The notes under the pieces were generated by a model. That model ran no database searches, had not been told where the DNA came from, and saw only the letters and a program-made list of their open reading frames with translations. Made by a program: the position numbers and the translations under genes. From Lachnospiraceae bacterium (GTDB taxonomy: Bacteria; Bacillota; Clostridia; Lachnospirales; Lachnospiraceae), in contig JAEEVO010000015.1 of the NCBI GenBank assembly GCA_016290905.1, forward strand, positions 1 through 39,939: DNA of 39,939 nt. Direction: 5' to 3'. Of this stretch, positions 16,913-25,700 are shown one piece after another. Each line of letters starts with the position of its first letter. The first letter of the stretch is position 1.

Positions 16913-18730
16913 TTAATCTGTTGCCTTTACCCTGATGGTGACATTGTCGCAGGCTGCAAGTGTTCCGGCTTCAAATACTCCGGTGGTGTTTACACTGTTT
17001 TCACCGGTCCAAAGGTTTGTCACGCTGTACTTTGAACCTTTCTTAAAGGTATCAAAAGGAATATCATCTGCAGAAATACTGAAACGTCCTTCTTTTGTTA
17101 TCTCGCTCACATTTATGAAGGATATGGCAGCGCTGCCGTCCGCCAGAGGCTTTACAAGTATATCCACGCGGTTATTGTTTGTTATGTATTCCTTAGAAGG
17201 GTCTTCCGTATCTATCGTGGTTCGTACACGTTTAGCCTGAACTCCCAAAGCATCCCGGTTAAGTGCGATCATTTCTTTATTTGCTATGATCCTGTATATC
17301 CAGTCATCCTTTTCAACACGACGAAGGTCAAGTCCGAGCATAAGGGGTGAGTTCATCATGCACCACATGGTCATGTGGGTCTTGCACTGTATGTCGGTCA
17401 ATCCTTCCATACTTATCATCAACATATCCGGATCGTTCCAGCCCTTGTCAAGTCCTGCAAACTCATCCATTACGACCGCCTTGTTATACTGAGATGTAAC
17501 CGAAGGTGTTCCCGGATCAAACCATCTTCCGATACCGGGATTTCCGTCCCAGCCCACGCGGAAGGTTATATCGTTCAGTATTCTCCAGGAATCTCCCACC
17601 TTGTAGCCCCAGTTCTGAGGCTGGGTCTTACCCCATTCACATATCGACAGGATTATGTCATTATCCGGTGCCGCTTCATTAAATCCCTTTAAGAGCTCTG
17701 CATATGAATTAAGCGTATTTTCCTGTCTTCTGTGATTCATAAGACGTATGATATTTTTTCCTTTTTTAAGAGTAATCGGTATGGCCTTTGACATGATAAA
17801 GCTTTCTTTACCCTCTGATGCTTCTAAGAAGTCATCATATATAAGCTTGGATCCGTCTTCATTGTCAACAGCTATCTGGAGCCATTCTCCGACTCCCGGT
17901 TCACGGCCTGTGGCATATTCGACAAACAGATCGTTTTCTTCATATTCATCAGGAATTCCGATGTTAAAATTAAAATGAAGTTCTCCGCTCATGTCTCCTA
18001 CCGGAGTGGTTCCTGTATTGGTGCCGTCGAAGGTGCCGATATTTGTAGCATACTTTACCTCACCTTCTTCGTTAAGCTTTGCACCTTTCCCTGTAAGCTT
18101 ACCGGCCTCTTCAACAGACAGGATAATGCTGTCTGAATATTTCTTTGAAACAAGCTTTATACCTTTAATATTGGGGGCATATGTAAAACGTGCATTTTCC
18201 GGATTTGAAAATGTGGCATTATCAAACATGTAGTAGCAGTTATCTACCTTTATAAAGTCAACGCCCCAGTCAATATAAGATTTTGCATCAACTGCCTCAT
18301 GCAGATATGTTCCTACTGCCGCTCCGGCGCAGAGGTTTGTACCTATATCATTATACATACCGAATTTAAGGCCTTTTGAATGAATATAGTCTGCAAGTGC
18401 CCTGAATCCCGAAGGGAACTTCTCCGGTTCGTTTTTAAGCTTTCCGTCTTCACGTTCGGAGCAGTAGCATCCGTCATCAAGAACACAGTACTCATATCCG
18501 AGCTTGTCCAGCCCGAGCTCGACTATCTTGTCGGCCATTGCCTTTGTCAATGCTTCCGTATTTCCGCTTCCGAACGCATTCCAGCTGTTCCAGCCCATAG
18601 CCGGAAGCCTGTTTTTCTTTTTATTATACAAAACATTTCCGTTTTTAAATGCATCGAAACGGAATTCTTCACCTTTCAGTGGAGCAGGAATCATCTCTGT
18701 CTCTTTTTTGGTAAGTTCTTCATTATTCAT
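16913..18730 (-). CDS. Glycoside hydrolase family 27 alpha-galactosidase with internal insert
   Basis: Hydrolyses alpha-linked terminal sugars, typically galactose, in the cytoplasm (no signal peptide). The 605-residue product has PAMGWNSWNAFG near 43, VLDDGC near 82, the nucleophile Asp in FIKVDNC near 160 and the acid/base Asp in GWNDPDML near 432, followed by MWCMMNSPLMLG. Between the strands ending ILSVEEAGK (near 205) and ILSICEWGK (near 362) sits an extra segment of about 130 residues (GELHFNFNIGI, LFVEYATGREPG, ITLKKGKNIIRL). It looks like a CBM6/35-type beta-sandwich carried inside the barrel. The ribosome binding site GGAGGA is embedded in the end of the upstream GNAT gene. Confidence 0.9.
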   Translation of the reverse strand: MNNEELTKKETEMIPAPLKGEEFRFDAFKNGNVLYNKKKNRLPAMGWNSWNAFGSGNTEALTKAMADKIVELGLDKLGYEYCVLDDGCYCSEREDGKLKNEPEKFPSGFRALADYIHSKGLKFGMYNDIGTNLCAGAAVGTYLHEAVDAKSYIDWGVDFIKVDNCYYMFDNATFSNPENARFTYAPNIKGIKLVSKKYSDSIILSVEEAGKLTGKGAKLNEEGEVKYATNIGTFDGTNTGTTPVGDMSGELHFNFNIGIPDEYEENDLFVEYATGREPGVGEWLQIAVDNEDGSKLIYDDFLEASEGKESFIMSKAIPITLKKGKNIIRLMNHRRQENTLNSYAELLKGFNEAAPDNDIILSICEWGKTQPQNWGYKVGDSWRILNDITFRVGWDGNPGIGRWFDPGTPSVTSQYNKAVVMDEFAGLDKGWNDPDMLMISMEGLTDIQCKTHMTMWCMMNSPLMLGLDLRRVEKDDWIYRIIANKEMIALNRDALGVQAKRVRTTIDTEDPSKEYITNNNRVDILVKPLADGSAAISFINVSEITKEGRFSISADDIPFDTFKKGSKYSVTNLWTGENSVNTTGVFEAGTLAACDNVTIRVKATD

Positions 18731-18733
18731 TGT

Positions 18734-19441
18734 TCATTCCTCCGGATCATTGTGTTCTTTCCCGTCCGGATCCGTTATGTGAAGAACCAGTTCAGGATAG
18801 ACCTTTTTTAATTTGTTTCCAAGTTTAAACGAGCGGGAATTGGATACATCGGTATAAAGATGTATTTTTCCCGCCATCTCATTTTCATTAACATATCTTA
18901 AGATGCATTCACAGGCTTCAAAGGCATAGCCCTTTCCCTGATACTCCGGATACAGCGCATATGAAATCTCCGGCTCATCGGTTCCGTCAATCCCGGCTAT
19001 ACCGACCAGTCCTTTTTCCTTCTCCGCTTTTAAGTATATACCGTAAATCCCGTATTCCAGGAATTGGTAACTGTACCTGATATACGCCTCATGCCTCTCC
19101 TTAAATTCTTCAAAACTCAGATCGGCCATATCGGAGATTTTCAGATACCGGCGATACATTTGTATAAGCTCTCTATATCTCTTAATATCGTCTTCTCCTA
19201 TCTCCTTTATGATAAGACGTTCCGTCTCACCGATGACGGCAGGGATGTTTCGGGAATGACACCATATCCTTTCAAGATATGAAACATCCCTGTCCTCAGA
19301 ATACTCTATAATATATTCAGCATCTATTTTCTTAAAATCCAAAGGCGTTCTGACTATGGGAACATCATGTTCTTCAGCCCACTCCCTTATAATATCCGGA
19401 ACTTTAAATTCAAATTCCGTTATGACCATTTTATCCTTCAT
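18734..19441 (-). CDS. GNAT family N-acetyltransferase
   Basis: The C-terminal 150 residues form a GNAT fold: RLIIKEI then DIKRYRELIQ, KGLVGIAGIDG, EISYALYPEYQGKGYAFEAC (acetyl-CoA pyrophosphate loop QGKGYA) and LYTDVSNSRSFKLGNKLK. About 75 residues before it (FEFKVPDIIREWAEEHDVPI) form an extra N-terminal part that I cannot name. The substrate is unknown. It starts soon after upp and ends 3 bases before GH27. The start is uncertain: TTG at 19456, ATG at 19441 and ATG at 19429 (AAGGA 4 bases before) are all possible. Confidence 0.8.
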   Translation of the reverse strand: MKDKMVITEFEFKVPDIIREWAEEHDVPIVRTPLDFKKIDAEYIIEYSEDRDVSYLERIWCHSRNIPAVIGETERLIIKEIGEDDIKRYRELIQMYRRYLKISDMADLSFEEFKERHEAYIRYSYQFLEYGIYGIYLKAEKEKGLVGIAGIDGTDEPEISYALYPEYQGKGYAFEACECILRYVNENEMAGKIHLYTDVSNSRSFKLGNKLKKVYPELVLHITDPDGKEHNDPEE

Positions 19442-19462
19442 GCTTTTACCGGACAAACTCCG

Positions 19463-20095
19463 TCATTTCGTTCCGAAAATCCTGTCTCCGGCATCGCCGA
19501 GGCCGGGAACGATATATGCGTTCTCATTCAGATGATCATCAAGACATCCGCAGTAAATATCAATATCCGGATGCTTCTTCTGCAGAAGGGAAAGGCCTTC
19601 GGGTGCTGCGATTATGCACATGAACTTAATATGATTGCATCCCTTTTCCTTAATAAAATCAACTGCCTGAACAGCGGAACCGCCTGTGGCGAGCATAGGA
19701 TCGCAAAGGATCACCAGACGCCCTGCTATCTCACTGGGAAGCTTGCAATAATACTCATGCGGCTCGTGAGTTACTTCATCACGGTACAGACCGATGTGTC
19801 CTACCTTTGCCGAAGGAACAAGATTCAGTATCCCGTCAACCATCCCGAGTCCCGCACGAAGTATCGGAACGACCGCAAGCTTCTTCCCTGCGATCATCGG
19901 TACCTTTGCCGTGGTTATGGGAGTTTTAACTTCAACCAGTTCGGTGGGGAGATCCCTCAATGCTTCAAAACCCATGAGCATTGCTATCTCGCTTACCAGG
20001 ACTCTGAAGTCCCTTGTACCTGTTCTTTCATCCCTGAGCAGTGAAATCTTGTGCTGGATCAGAGGATGTTCCAGTATAACTGTTTTACCTGACAT
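19463..20095 (-). CDS. upp: Uracil phosphoribosyltransferase
   Basis: Salvages uracil by converting it with PRPP to UMP. The 210-residue product has the normal length, with [13 protein letters not shown] near 20, [13 protein letters not shown] near 75, the PRPP-binding [14 protein letters not shown] near 128 and a C-terminal [14 protein letters not shown] that closes the uracil site. It lies 28 bases downstream of the uracil permease gene, forming a salvage pair. Confidence 0.96.
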   Translation of the reverse strand: MSGKTVILEHPLIQHKISLLRDERTGTRDFRVLVSEIAMLMGFEALRDLPTELVEVKTPITTAKVPMIAGKKLAVVPILRAGLGMVDGILNLVPSAKVGHIGLYRDEVTHEPHEYYCKLPSEIAGRLVILCDPMLATGGSAVQAVDFIKEKGCNHIKFMCIIAAPEGLSLLQKKHPDIDIYCGCLDDHLNENAYIVPGLGDAGDRIFGTK

Positions 20096-20123
20096 GATAT
20101 GCTACCTCTCTTTAAATGTATTT

Positions 20124-21500
20124 TTATTTTTTCGCTTTTTCTTCATCCGAACGTGCAAGCAGCGTGTTGGTCAGGATACCGAGTATCAGTGCTGTTGCGA
20201 TCGTAGTGATCTTAACGTCCCCGATTTCTATATATAATCCACCGATACCGCTTATGAAGATTATCGATGCTGTAAACAGGTTCCTGTTTTTGCCGAGGTC
20301 AACCTTCTGAAGCATCTTAAGTCCGGATACTGCGATAAATCCGTACAGTGAAATACATACACCACCCATTACACATGAAGGTATGGAATCAATAAACGCA
20401 ACCAGCGGAGTCAGGAAAGAAAACGCCATACAACCTATGGCTGCTGCCAGGATAGTTATACTTGAAGCATTTCCCGTTATGGCTACGCATGCGATCGACT
20501 CACCGTAAGTGGTGTTCGGGCTTCCGCCAAAGAATGCTCCAACTATTGAACCAACGCCGTCTCCGAGTAAAGTATTCTGTAAGCCTGGATCTTTAAGCAG
20601 ATCTTTTTCGATGATTGAAGAAAGATTCTTATGATCTGCAACATGCTCCGCAAATGCTACAAACGCTACGGGAACATATGCGGCGAAAATAGTCAGGATA
20701 TAACTTCCGGTAGCTTCACCTGCTCCCTTAAATCCTTCTATGAATATGAAATCCGGAAGCCTGAAAAATGTTTCTGTTGAAATACTGCCGTCAGGGAACA
20801 TATAAGACTTAAATACCGAAAGATCGATCAGCTTAAATTCGTTGATATCTGCTGCGTCACCTATTATTGTCATGACAAGAGCAACTATATATCCGACAAG
20901 AATTCCCAGAACAAAGGGGATGAGCTTTGTGGTAGTCTTTCCATAAGCTGCACAGAGCATAACCGCAACCAGTGTCGTAAGTCCGACAACAATAGCTACA
21001 TACGGCGATGCAGCCATTTTATCCGCAATCATAACATCACCCTTCTGCAGATCTCCGACCGCATTTCCCGAAAGACAGAGACCGATAATGGCTACTGTAG
21101 GTCCGATGACTGCCGGAGGCATCAGCTTATTTATCCACTCTACTCCCACAAATTTTACAACGATAGCGATAACAACATAAACCAATCCTGCGAACAACGC
21201 ACCGATCATCAGTCCGAAGAATCCGAGCTGCATCGATACACTGCCGGCAAAAGCAGAACTCATGGATCCCAAAAACGCAAATGACGATCCTAAGAATACA
21301 GGGCTCTTCCTTTTTGTGAAAAGAAGATAAACTACCGTTCCGGCTCCCGCTCCGAACATTGCGGCTGCCGGAGTCATGCCGTTTCCTACGAGCATCGGCA
21401 CCGCTATGGTACATGCAAGGATTGCCAGCATCTGCTGCAATGCGAACGTCAGCAGTTTCGCTCCTCTGGGTTTGTCAGCTACATCATAAATCAGTTTCAT
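20124..21500 (-). CDS. uraA: Uracil permease (NCS2 family)
   Basis: Proton-coupled uracil importer in the cytoplasmic membrane. The 458-residue product has about 14 helices of the NAT/NCS2 fold. AFVAFAEHVADHKNLS near 280 holds the substrate-binding Glu/His region, and GSPNTTYGESIACVAITG near 330 matches the family signature (NTTYGEN-like). AAAGGAG precedes the start at 21500. Its position before upp supports uracil over xanthine. Confidence 0.93.
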   Translation of the reverse strand: MKLIYDVADKPRGAKLLTFALQQMLAILACTIAVPMLVGNGMTPAAAMFGAGAGTVVYLLFTKRKSPVFLGSSFAFLGSMSSAFAGSVSMQLGFFGLMIGALFAGLVYVVIAIVVKFVGVEWINKLMPPAVIGPTVAIIGLCLSGNAVGDLQKGDVMIADKMAASPYVAIVVGLTTLVAVMLCAAYGKTTTKLIPFVLGILVGYIVALVMTIIGDAADINEFKLIDLSVFKSYMFPDGSISTETFFRLPDFIFIEGFKGAGEATGSYILTIFAAYVPVAFVAFAEHVADHKNLSSIIEKDLLKDPGLQNTLLGDGVGSIVGAFFGGSPNTTYGESIACVAITGNASSITILAAAIGCMAFSFLTPLVAFIDSIPSCVMGGVCISLYGFIAVSGLKMLQKVDLGKNRNLFTASIIFISGIGGLYIEIGDVKITTIATALILGILTNTLLARSDEEKAKK

Positions 21501-21536
21501 AATGCTCCTTTCCCTTGTAAAACGCAGTATGTTTTT

Positions 21537-23441
21537 TTATATCTGAACAGAAACTGTCTCCCTCTGTCCTTCCCAGACAGTATTAATATACAGCTTCTCT
21601 TCGGAATCGGTACTGAAAACCACTTCTTCCGTTGTATCATCCTCATGAACGAGAACAGCGCGAAGTATATGTGAGTTACGGTATCCTCTTTCATAGCTCA
21701 GTTCTTTTATGATACCGTCGCGACAATAGAATCCGTCAGTATATACTATCTGTTCACCTTCTTTATAATTATCCCTGTCAGCAGAAAAGCTTTTTTCCGC
21801 CAAATGCCTGCCGTTAATGTAAACGCTAAGTATATTACCGGAAAACTTCAAAGTCACATCCGCAAATCGGCCGCTGCCTTCAAATCCTTCTCCGCTTAGA
21901 GCCATAGTCCAGTAATACGGCTGTTCCCTTGCCTGTACGTTTTCACTGTCCTTTTTCACGTCTCCGGTCTTAATGCTCTCCTGTTCCCACAGCTCTTTAA
22001 GCTTCTCCGATCCCGCAGGTATATCGATATTGCAGCCCTCGGGAAAGCTCGGTTTTTCCTCAGAGCCTTCATAATAATCGGCAGTATTCCCCGTAAACTT
22101 CACGGATTTAAGAGATTCACATCCGTAAAAGGCTCTTTTTCCTATACTTTTTACATTTTTTCCGAATGTAACCGAAGTAAGACCCTTACAATCCTGAAAA
22201 GCATTCTCACCGATAGTGTAAACACTGTCAGGTATGATAATGTCACCTGCAAGTCCGCTGCAGCCAGAGAATGCACCTCTTTTAATACTTTCAAGATTTT
22301 CCGGGAAGCCGGAAATCAAGGTAAGGCTTTCACATCCCGAGAATGAAAATTTGCCTATGGATCTTAATTTATCCGGTAAGCTTAAAGCCCCGGTAAAACC
22401 CGTATCGTTGAAAGCTTTGTTTCCGATGAAAACCACCGTATCGGGGATAACAAGCTGTCCGGTCATACCGGAACATCCGTTAAAGGTCTCACTGCATACC
22501 GCCTGAAGACCTTCCGGAAGCTTCAGTCCCGTAAAAGAACCGTCACCGCAAAAAGCATTCTGTCCTATGTATTCAACACTGTCCGGTATTACCAGCTTAC
22601 CGGTAAGATTCCTGTTATAATCAAATGCATAATCACCTATGGATTTAAGACCGTCATTAAGTATCAGCTTTCCGTCAAAGCCGCATCCGCGGAACGCCAT
22701 CTCTGTTATCGTGACAACTCCGGCGGGAATCTCAAGATCACCCTTAAAGGAATTGCACTGATTAAAGCAGTTGAACGGGATATCCGTTAATGAAGCGGAT
22801 AGCTTAAGCCTTCCGTCAAACCCGCACTGCGCAAACGCATAATTCCCGATAGATGTGACGGAATCCGGTATGATCAGATCCCCCGTTATGCCTTCCGCCT
22901 CGTCAAAAGCACATTTTCCTATAGTTTCAAGACCATCCGGCAGGATCAGTCTCCCTTTAAGACCCTTCAGTCCCGAAAACGTCTCATCTCCGATAATTTT
23001 AAGAGACTTTGAAAGCTTTATGCCTGTAAAGCCTTTACAACGCACAAACGCATAATTTCCGACCTTTTCCACGGAATCGGGCAGCTTCAGTTCTCCGGTA
23101 AGCCCTTCACATCCGTAAAATGCAAAGTCACCTATCTCAAGAAGGCTTTCCGGCAATACAAGCTCTCCCGTAAGATTATGGTTGGAATAGAAAGCTTCCG
23201 CCGCTATCGAGGTAATGCCCTCAGAGATCACAAGCTTCTTTATCTTATAGTCACTCCACATGAACCGGTCGGTAGTTACCATCTCACCGGTACCGGTAAT
23301 GGTGAGCACCTTCTTTGAGCTGTCATACTCCCAACGGATGTTTTCTCCGCAGCTTCCGGAAGTTGCCAGTCCTTTATCACTGTTTCCGAATATGCCAAAT
23401 AACATCATAACCCCCGCTATAGCTATCAGTATCCTGTCCAT
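21537..23441 (-). CDS. Secreted BspA-type leucine-rich repeat protein
   Basis: A 634-residue protein with an N-terminal hydrophobic signal (about residues 3-18), then an NIRWEYDSSKKVLTITGTG element, and roughly 16 LRR_5/BspA repeats of about 23-25 residues (pattern LPDSVxxIGxxAFxGCxxLTG) from about 70 to 465. The last 130 residues form a separate beta-rich region (VTLKFSGNILSVYING). No LPXTG motif or SLH domain is visible, so it may be secreted or held by other means. Proteins of this type bind host or fibre surfaces in some species; the ligand here is unknown. It ends 36 bases before uraA and could share its transcript. Confidence 0.85.
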   Translation of the reverse strand: MDRILIAIAGVMMLFGIFGNSDKGLATSGSCGENIRWEYDSSKKVLTITGTGEMVTTDRFMWSDYKIKKLVISEGITSIAAEAFYSNHNLTGELVLPESLLEIGDFAFYGCEGLTGELKLPDSVEKVGNYAFVRCKGFTGIKLSKSLKIIGDETFSGLKGLKGRLILPDGLETIGKCAFDEAEGITGDLIIPDSVTSIGNYAFAQCGFDGRLKLSASLTDIPFNCFNQCNSFKGDLEIPAGVVTITEMAFRGCGFDGKLILNDGLKSIGDYAFDYNRNLTGKLVIPDSVEYIGQNAFCGDGSFTGLKLPEGLQAVCSETFNGCSGMTGQLVIPDTVVFIGNKAFNDTGFTGALSLPDKLRSIGKFSFSGCESLTLISGFPENLESIKRGAFSGCSGLAGDIIIPDSVYTIGENAFQDCKGLTSVTFGKNVKSIGKRAFYGCESLKSVKFTGNTADYYEGSEEKPSFPEGCNIDIPAGSEKLKELWEQESIKTGDVKKDSENVQAREQPYYWTMALSGEGFEGSGRFADVTLKFSGNILSVYINGRHLAEKSFSADRDNYKEGEQIVYTDGFYCRDGIIKELSYERGYRNSHILRAVLVHEDDTTEEVVFSTDSEEKLYINTVWEGQRETVSVQI

Positions 23442-23496
23442 ATCAACCTTCCCCTCTCCTTAAGGAAGCCGCCAGAGACATCTCCGATTCACAACA

Positions 23497-23530
23497 ATTA
23501 TATTTTAACCTTCCGACCTGTCAATGTCAA
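23497..23530 (-). promoter_or_regulatory. Overlapping promoters upstream of the BspA-like gene
   Basis: Two adjacent TTGACA hexamers (23530-23525 and 23524-23519) face TAAAAT and TATAAT. The first pairs with TAAAAT at 17 bases and the second with TATAAT (23502-23497) at 16 bases. They lie in the 104-bp gap after the histidine kinase gene and probably start the BspA-uraA-upp-glycosidase transcripts. Confidence 0.7.
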
Positions 23531-23545
23531 CAGTGATATTAAAAA

Positions 23546-24793
23546 TCATGCCATCCCGAAAACAGCCGTTACCGCCATCAAATCCCCGTCTATAACTGCA
23601 AAAACATCACCGTTCATACGGTTCATAAGCTGTCTGCATATATAAAGCCCGAGTCCGCTTCCCGTCTTTGTTCCGGCATTTGACCCCCTCCAGAAGCTGT
23701 CAAAGATATGCGGCAGTTCGGTATCGTCAAGCGTACATCCGGTATTGGAAACCGAGATCAGCAGACTTTCCTCTTCACGTCTGAAGCTTATTTGTATCTC
23801 TCTGCCGTCACCGTATTTTATGGCATTTTCCAGAAGATTTTGCAGCACCTCTACAGCCCTGTCGGCATCTCCCTTTAACAGGCAGTCCGAATATTCTTCT
23901 ATCGTAAAGTCCACCTTGAACATCTCCATTTTGTCGGTATATACCGATTCTATGCTTTTCATGATCTCCGACAGATAAAACTCGCCGTTTTTTACCTCAA
24001 CATCAAGGATATCGTCTTTTGATGCCTTTATTATCTGATCTACATAATTCTTTATCTCGTCGCACTTCTCCTTTATCACGCCGGTTATACGGTCCTTCTT
24101 TTCCTTATCATTATCATACAGACCGCGTTCAAGAGCCTTCGCATTCAGTTCGATTATACCTATCGGCGTCTTGATGTCATGGGAAAGTGACAGTATCAGG
24201 CTCTTGTTGTTCCTTTTCAGCTCCAGATCCTTCTCACGGCCCTTTTCAAGCTTATCCCTCAAAATGTTCAGCCCCCATATGAAATCCCCGTAATACTTTG
24301 ACTTTTCAGCCTCGATCGGCGCAGTTAAATTCCCTTTCGCAAGTTCTTTTGCAAGACCGTTCATCCTGTCAAACGGTTTTATGATCCTGTATTTGATATA
24401 GAGCAGGATGCCGACAACCATTATAAAGAAAACTGCCAGACAAAGATTGAATATTAAAATAAGCTTGCCGAAATCATCATCGATACCGGGTCTGTCATAA
24501 TCAAACCTGTAAGTCTTACCGTTTACAACCCTCACCAGATAATCATTGTTCACGTCATAAAAGCTTTCGCCGGTCATGCCGGCATCGAACGTATGTATTC
24601 CTGTTATGTATTTGTATTCGGAAAGATCCGCCTCTTTTCCCTGCTCCATTTCATAGACGATCCTTTCCGCCTCAACGCGATAAGGGCGACTTTCGTCGCC
24701 CTTTTTTCCGGTTATTAAGATTGTATTGACTGTAACAACGGCTGCCGCCATGATCACTATGACAGCGGCCAAAAGCTTAATAAACCCCTTCAT
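23546..24793 (-). CDS. Sensor histidine kinase
   Basis: Membrane sensor of a two-component system, 415 residues. A first membrane helix (about 5-27) is followed by an extracytoplasmic loop of about 80 residues, a second helix (about 105-128) and a HAMP segment. The phospho-acceptor His lies in LSLSHDIKTPIGI near 203. The ATPase domain has NLLENAIKYGD, FDSFWRGSN and GSGLGLYICRQ. It starts 3 bases after the response-regulator stop codon. The nearby FtsX-type exporter suggests sensing of an envelope-active compound, which is inference. Confidence 0.92.
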   Translation of the reverse strand: MKGFIKLLAAVIVIMAAAVVTVNTILITGKKGDESRPYRVEAERIVYEMEQGKEADLSEYKYITGIHTFDAGMTGESFYDVNNDYLVRVVNGKTYRFDYDRPGIDDDFGKLILIFNLCLAVFFIMVVGILLYIKYRIIKPFDRMNGLAKELAKGNLTAPIEAEKSKYYGDFIWGLNILRDKLEKGREKDLELKRNNKSLILSLSHDIKTPIGIIELNAKALERGLYDNDKEKKDRITGVIKEKCDEIKNYVDQIIKASKDDILDVEVKNGEFYLSEIMKSIESVYTDKMEMFKVDFTIEEYSDCLLKGDADRAVEVLQNLLENAIKYGDGREIQISFRREEESLLISVSNTGCTLDDTELPHIFDSFWRGSNAGTKTGSGLGLYICRQLMNRMNGDVFAVIDGDLMAVTAVFGMA

Positions 24794-24796
24794 GGA

Positions 24797-25468
24797 TCAT
24801 ACCTCATATCTGTATCCTACGCCCCAGACCGTCACGATATGTTTGGGATTTTTCGGATCGTCCTCTATCTTCTGTCTGAGCCATTTGATATGCACCGTAA
24901 GAGTCTGCTGTTCCGAGTCGCTGTCCGTTCCCCATATTTTATTGAACATGAAATCCTTGTTCATGGTCTTCCCGGTGTTCTCCACCAGGAGGCACAGCAG
25001 CTCGTATTCCTTCTGTGTAAGCTCAAGCTTTTTCCCTGTTCCTGTCTTTGTCACGGTCTTTCTTATCCTGTCTATGCTCAGTATTTCGTCAGACAGAACA
25101 TCGGAGCCGTATCTTCTTGTAAATATGCCCTTTATCTTGGCTATCAAAATATCAATGTCATAGGGTTTTTCAATATAGTCATCAGCCCCCAGGAGAAGTC
25201 CTTTAAGCTTATCGTCCTTCATGTTCTTGGCACTGACCATGATGACCGGGACGTTCGTTGTTTCCCTGATCTTCTTACAGATACCGTACCCGTCCAGATG
25301 CGGCAGCATTATATCGAGGATTACAAGCTTTGCTCCGGATTCCACAAACATGTCCATTGCATCCGCCCCGTCAAGGCAATGCTCGACGGAATACCCCTCT
25401 GCCTTAAGAAAATCGCATAGGAGCGTCCCCATCTCCAAATTATCTTCTACAACTAAAATGTCTGACAT
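24797..25468 (-). CDS. OmpR/PhoB-family response regulator
   Basis: The 223-residue regulator has an N-terminal receiver domain with the acidic pair in VVEDN, phospho-acceptor Asp in VILDIMLPHLDG near 51, switch Ser in MVSAK and Lys in DYIEKPYD. A C-terminal winged helix follows (LELTQKEYELLCLL, LTVHIKWLRQKIEDDP, TVWGVGYRYEV). The ribosome binding site is weak and distant (GAGG about 15 bases upstream). It is separated from the ABC ATPase gene by a block of tandem hairpin repeats, which may uncouple its expression from the transporter. Confidence 0.93.
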   Translation of the reverse strand: MSDILVVEDNLEMGTLLCDFLKAEGYSVEHCLDGADAMDMFVESGAKLVILDIMLPHLDGYGICKKIRETTNVPVIMVSAKNMKDDKLKGLLLGADDYIEKPYDIDILIAKIKGIFTRRYGSDVLSDEILSIDRIRKTVTKTGTGKKLELTQKEYELLCLLVENTGKTMNKDFMFNKIWGTDSDSEQQTLTVHIKWLRQKIEDDPKNPKHIVTVWGVGYRYEV

Positions 25469-25511
25469 AGTTATTTACTGCAACCTCATGTTACCGGTGC
25501 TTAGAATTTAC

Positions 25512-25551
25512 TTAACGGTCTCAGAAATTTCTTAACGGTCTCAGAAATTTC
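25512..25551. repeat. 20-bp direct repeat, two copies
   Basis: TTAACGGTCTCAGAAATTTC occurs twice in a row (25512-25531, 25532-25551) and a third copy begins (TTAACG). The inner part GTCTCAGAAATTT is nearly the reverse complement of AAATTTCAGAGAC found in the neighbouring 48-bp units, so the two blocks form arms of a larger imperfect palindrome. Confidence 0.85.
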
Positions 25552-25559
25552 TTAACGCG

Positions 25560-25697
25560 GCGCTCAAGCAGAGCTTGAGCTTTTTCGCTAAAATTTCAGA
25601 GACTTCGGCGCTTAAGCAAAGCTTGAGCTTTTTCGCTAAAATTTCAGAGACTTCGGCGCTTAAGCAAAGCTTAAGCTTTTTCGCTAAAAATTCTAAG
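25560..25697. repeat. 48-bp tandem hairpin repeat, three copies
   Basis: Units begin at 25560, 25608 and 25656, the third ending early. Each contains GCTCAAGC-AGA-GCTTGAGC (or the TTAAGC variant) followed by TTTTTCGCTAAAATTTCAG and AGACTTCG. Each unit is therefore a small hairpin with a short T-run on the plus strand. The paired arms co-vary in unit 3 (TTAAGC with GCTTAA), which suggests the stem matters. They fill the gap between the ABC ATPase and response regulator genes. Confidence 0.88.
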
Positions 25698-25700
25698 CTT

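Noticed and set aside
25512-25697. CRISPR-like array
   Set aside because: Repeats are contiguous without unique spacers of regular length, and no cas genes are present.
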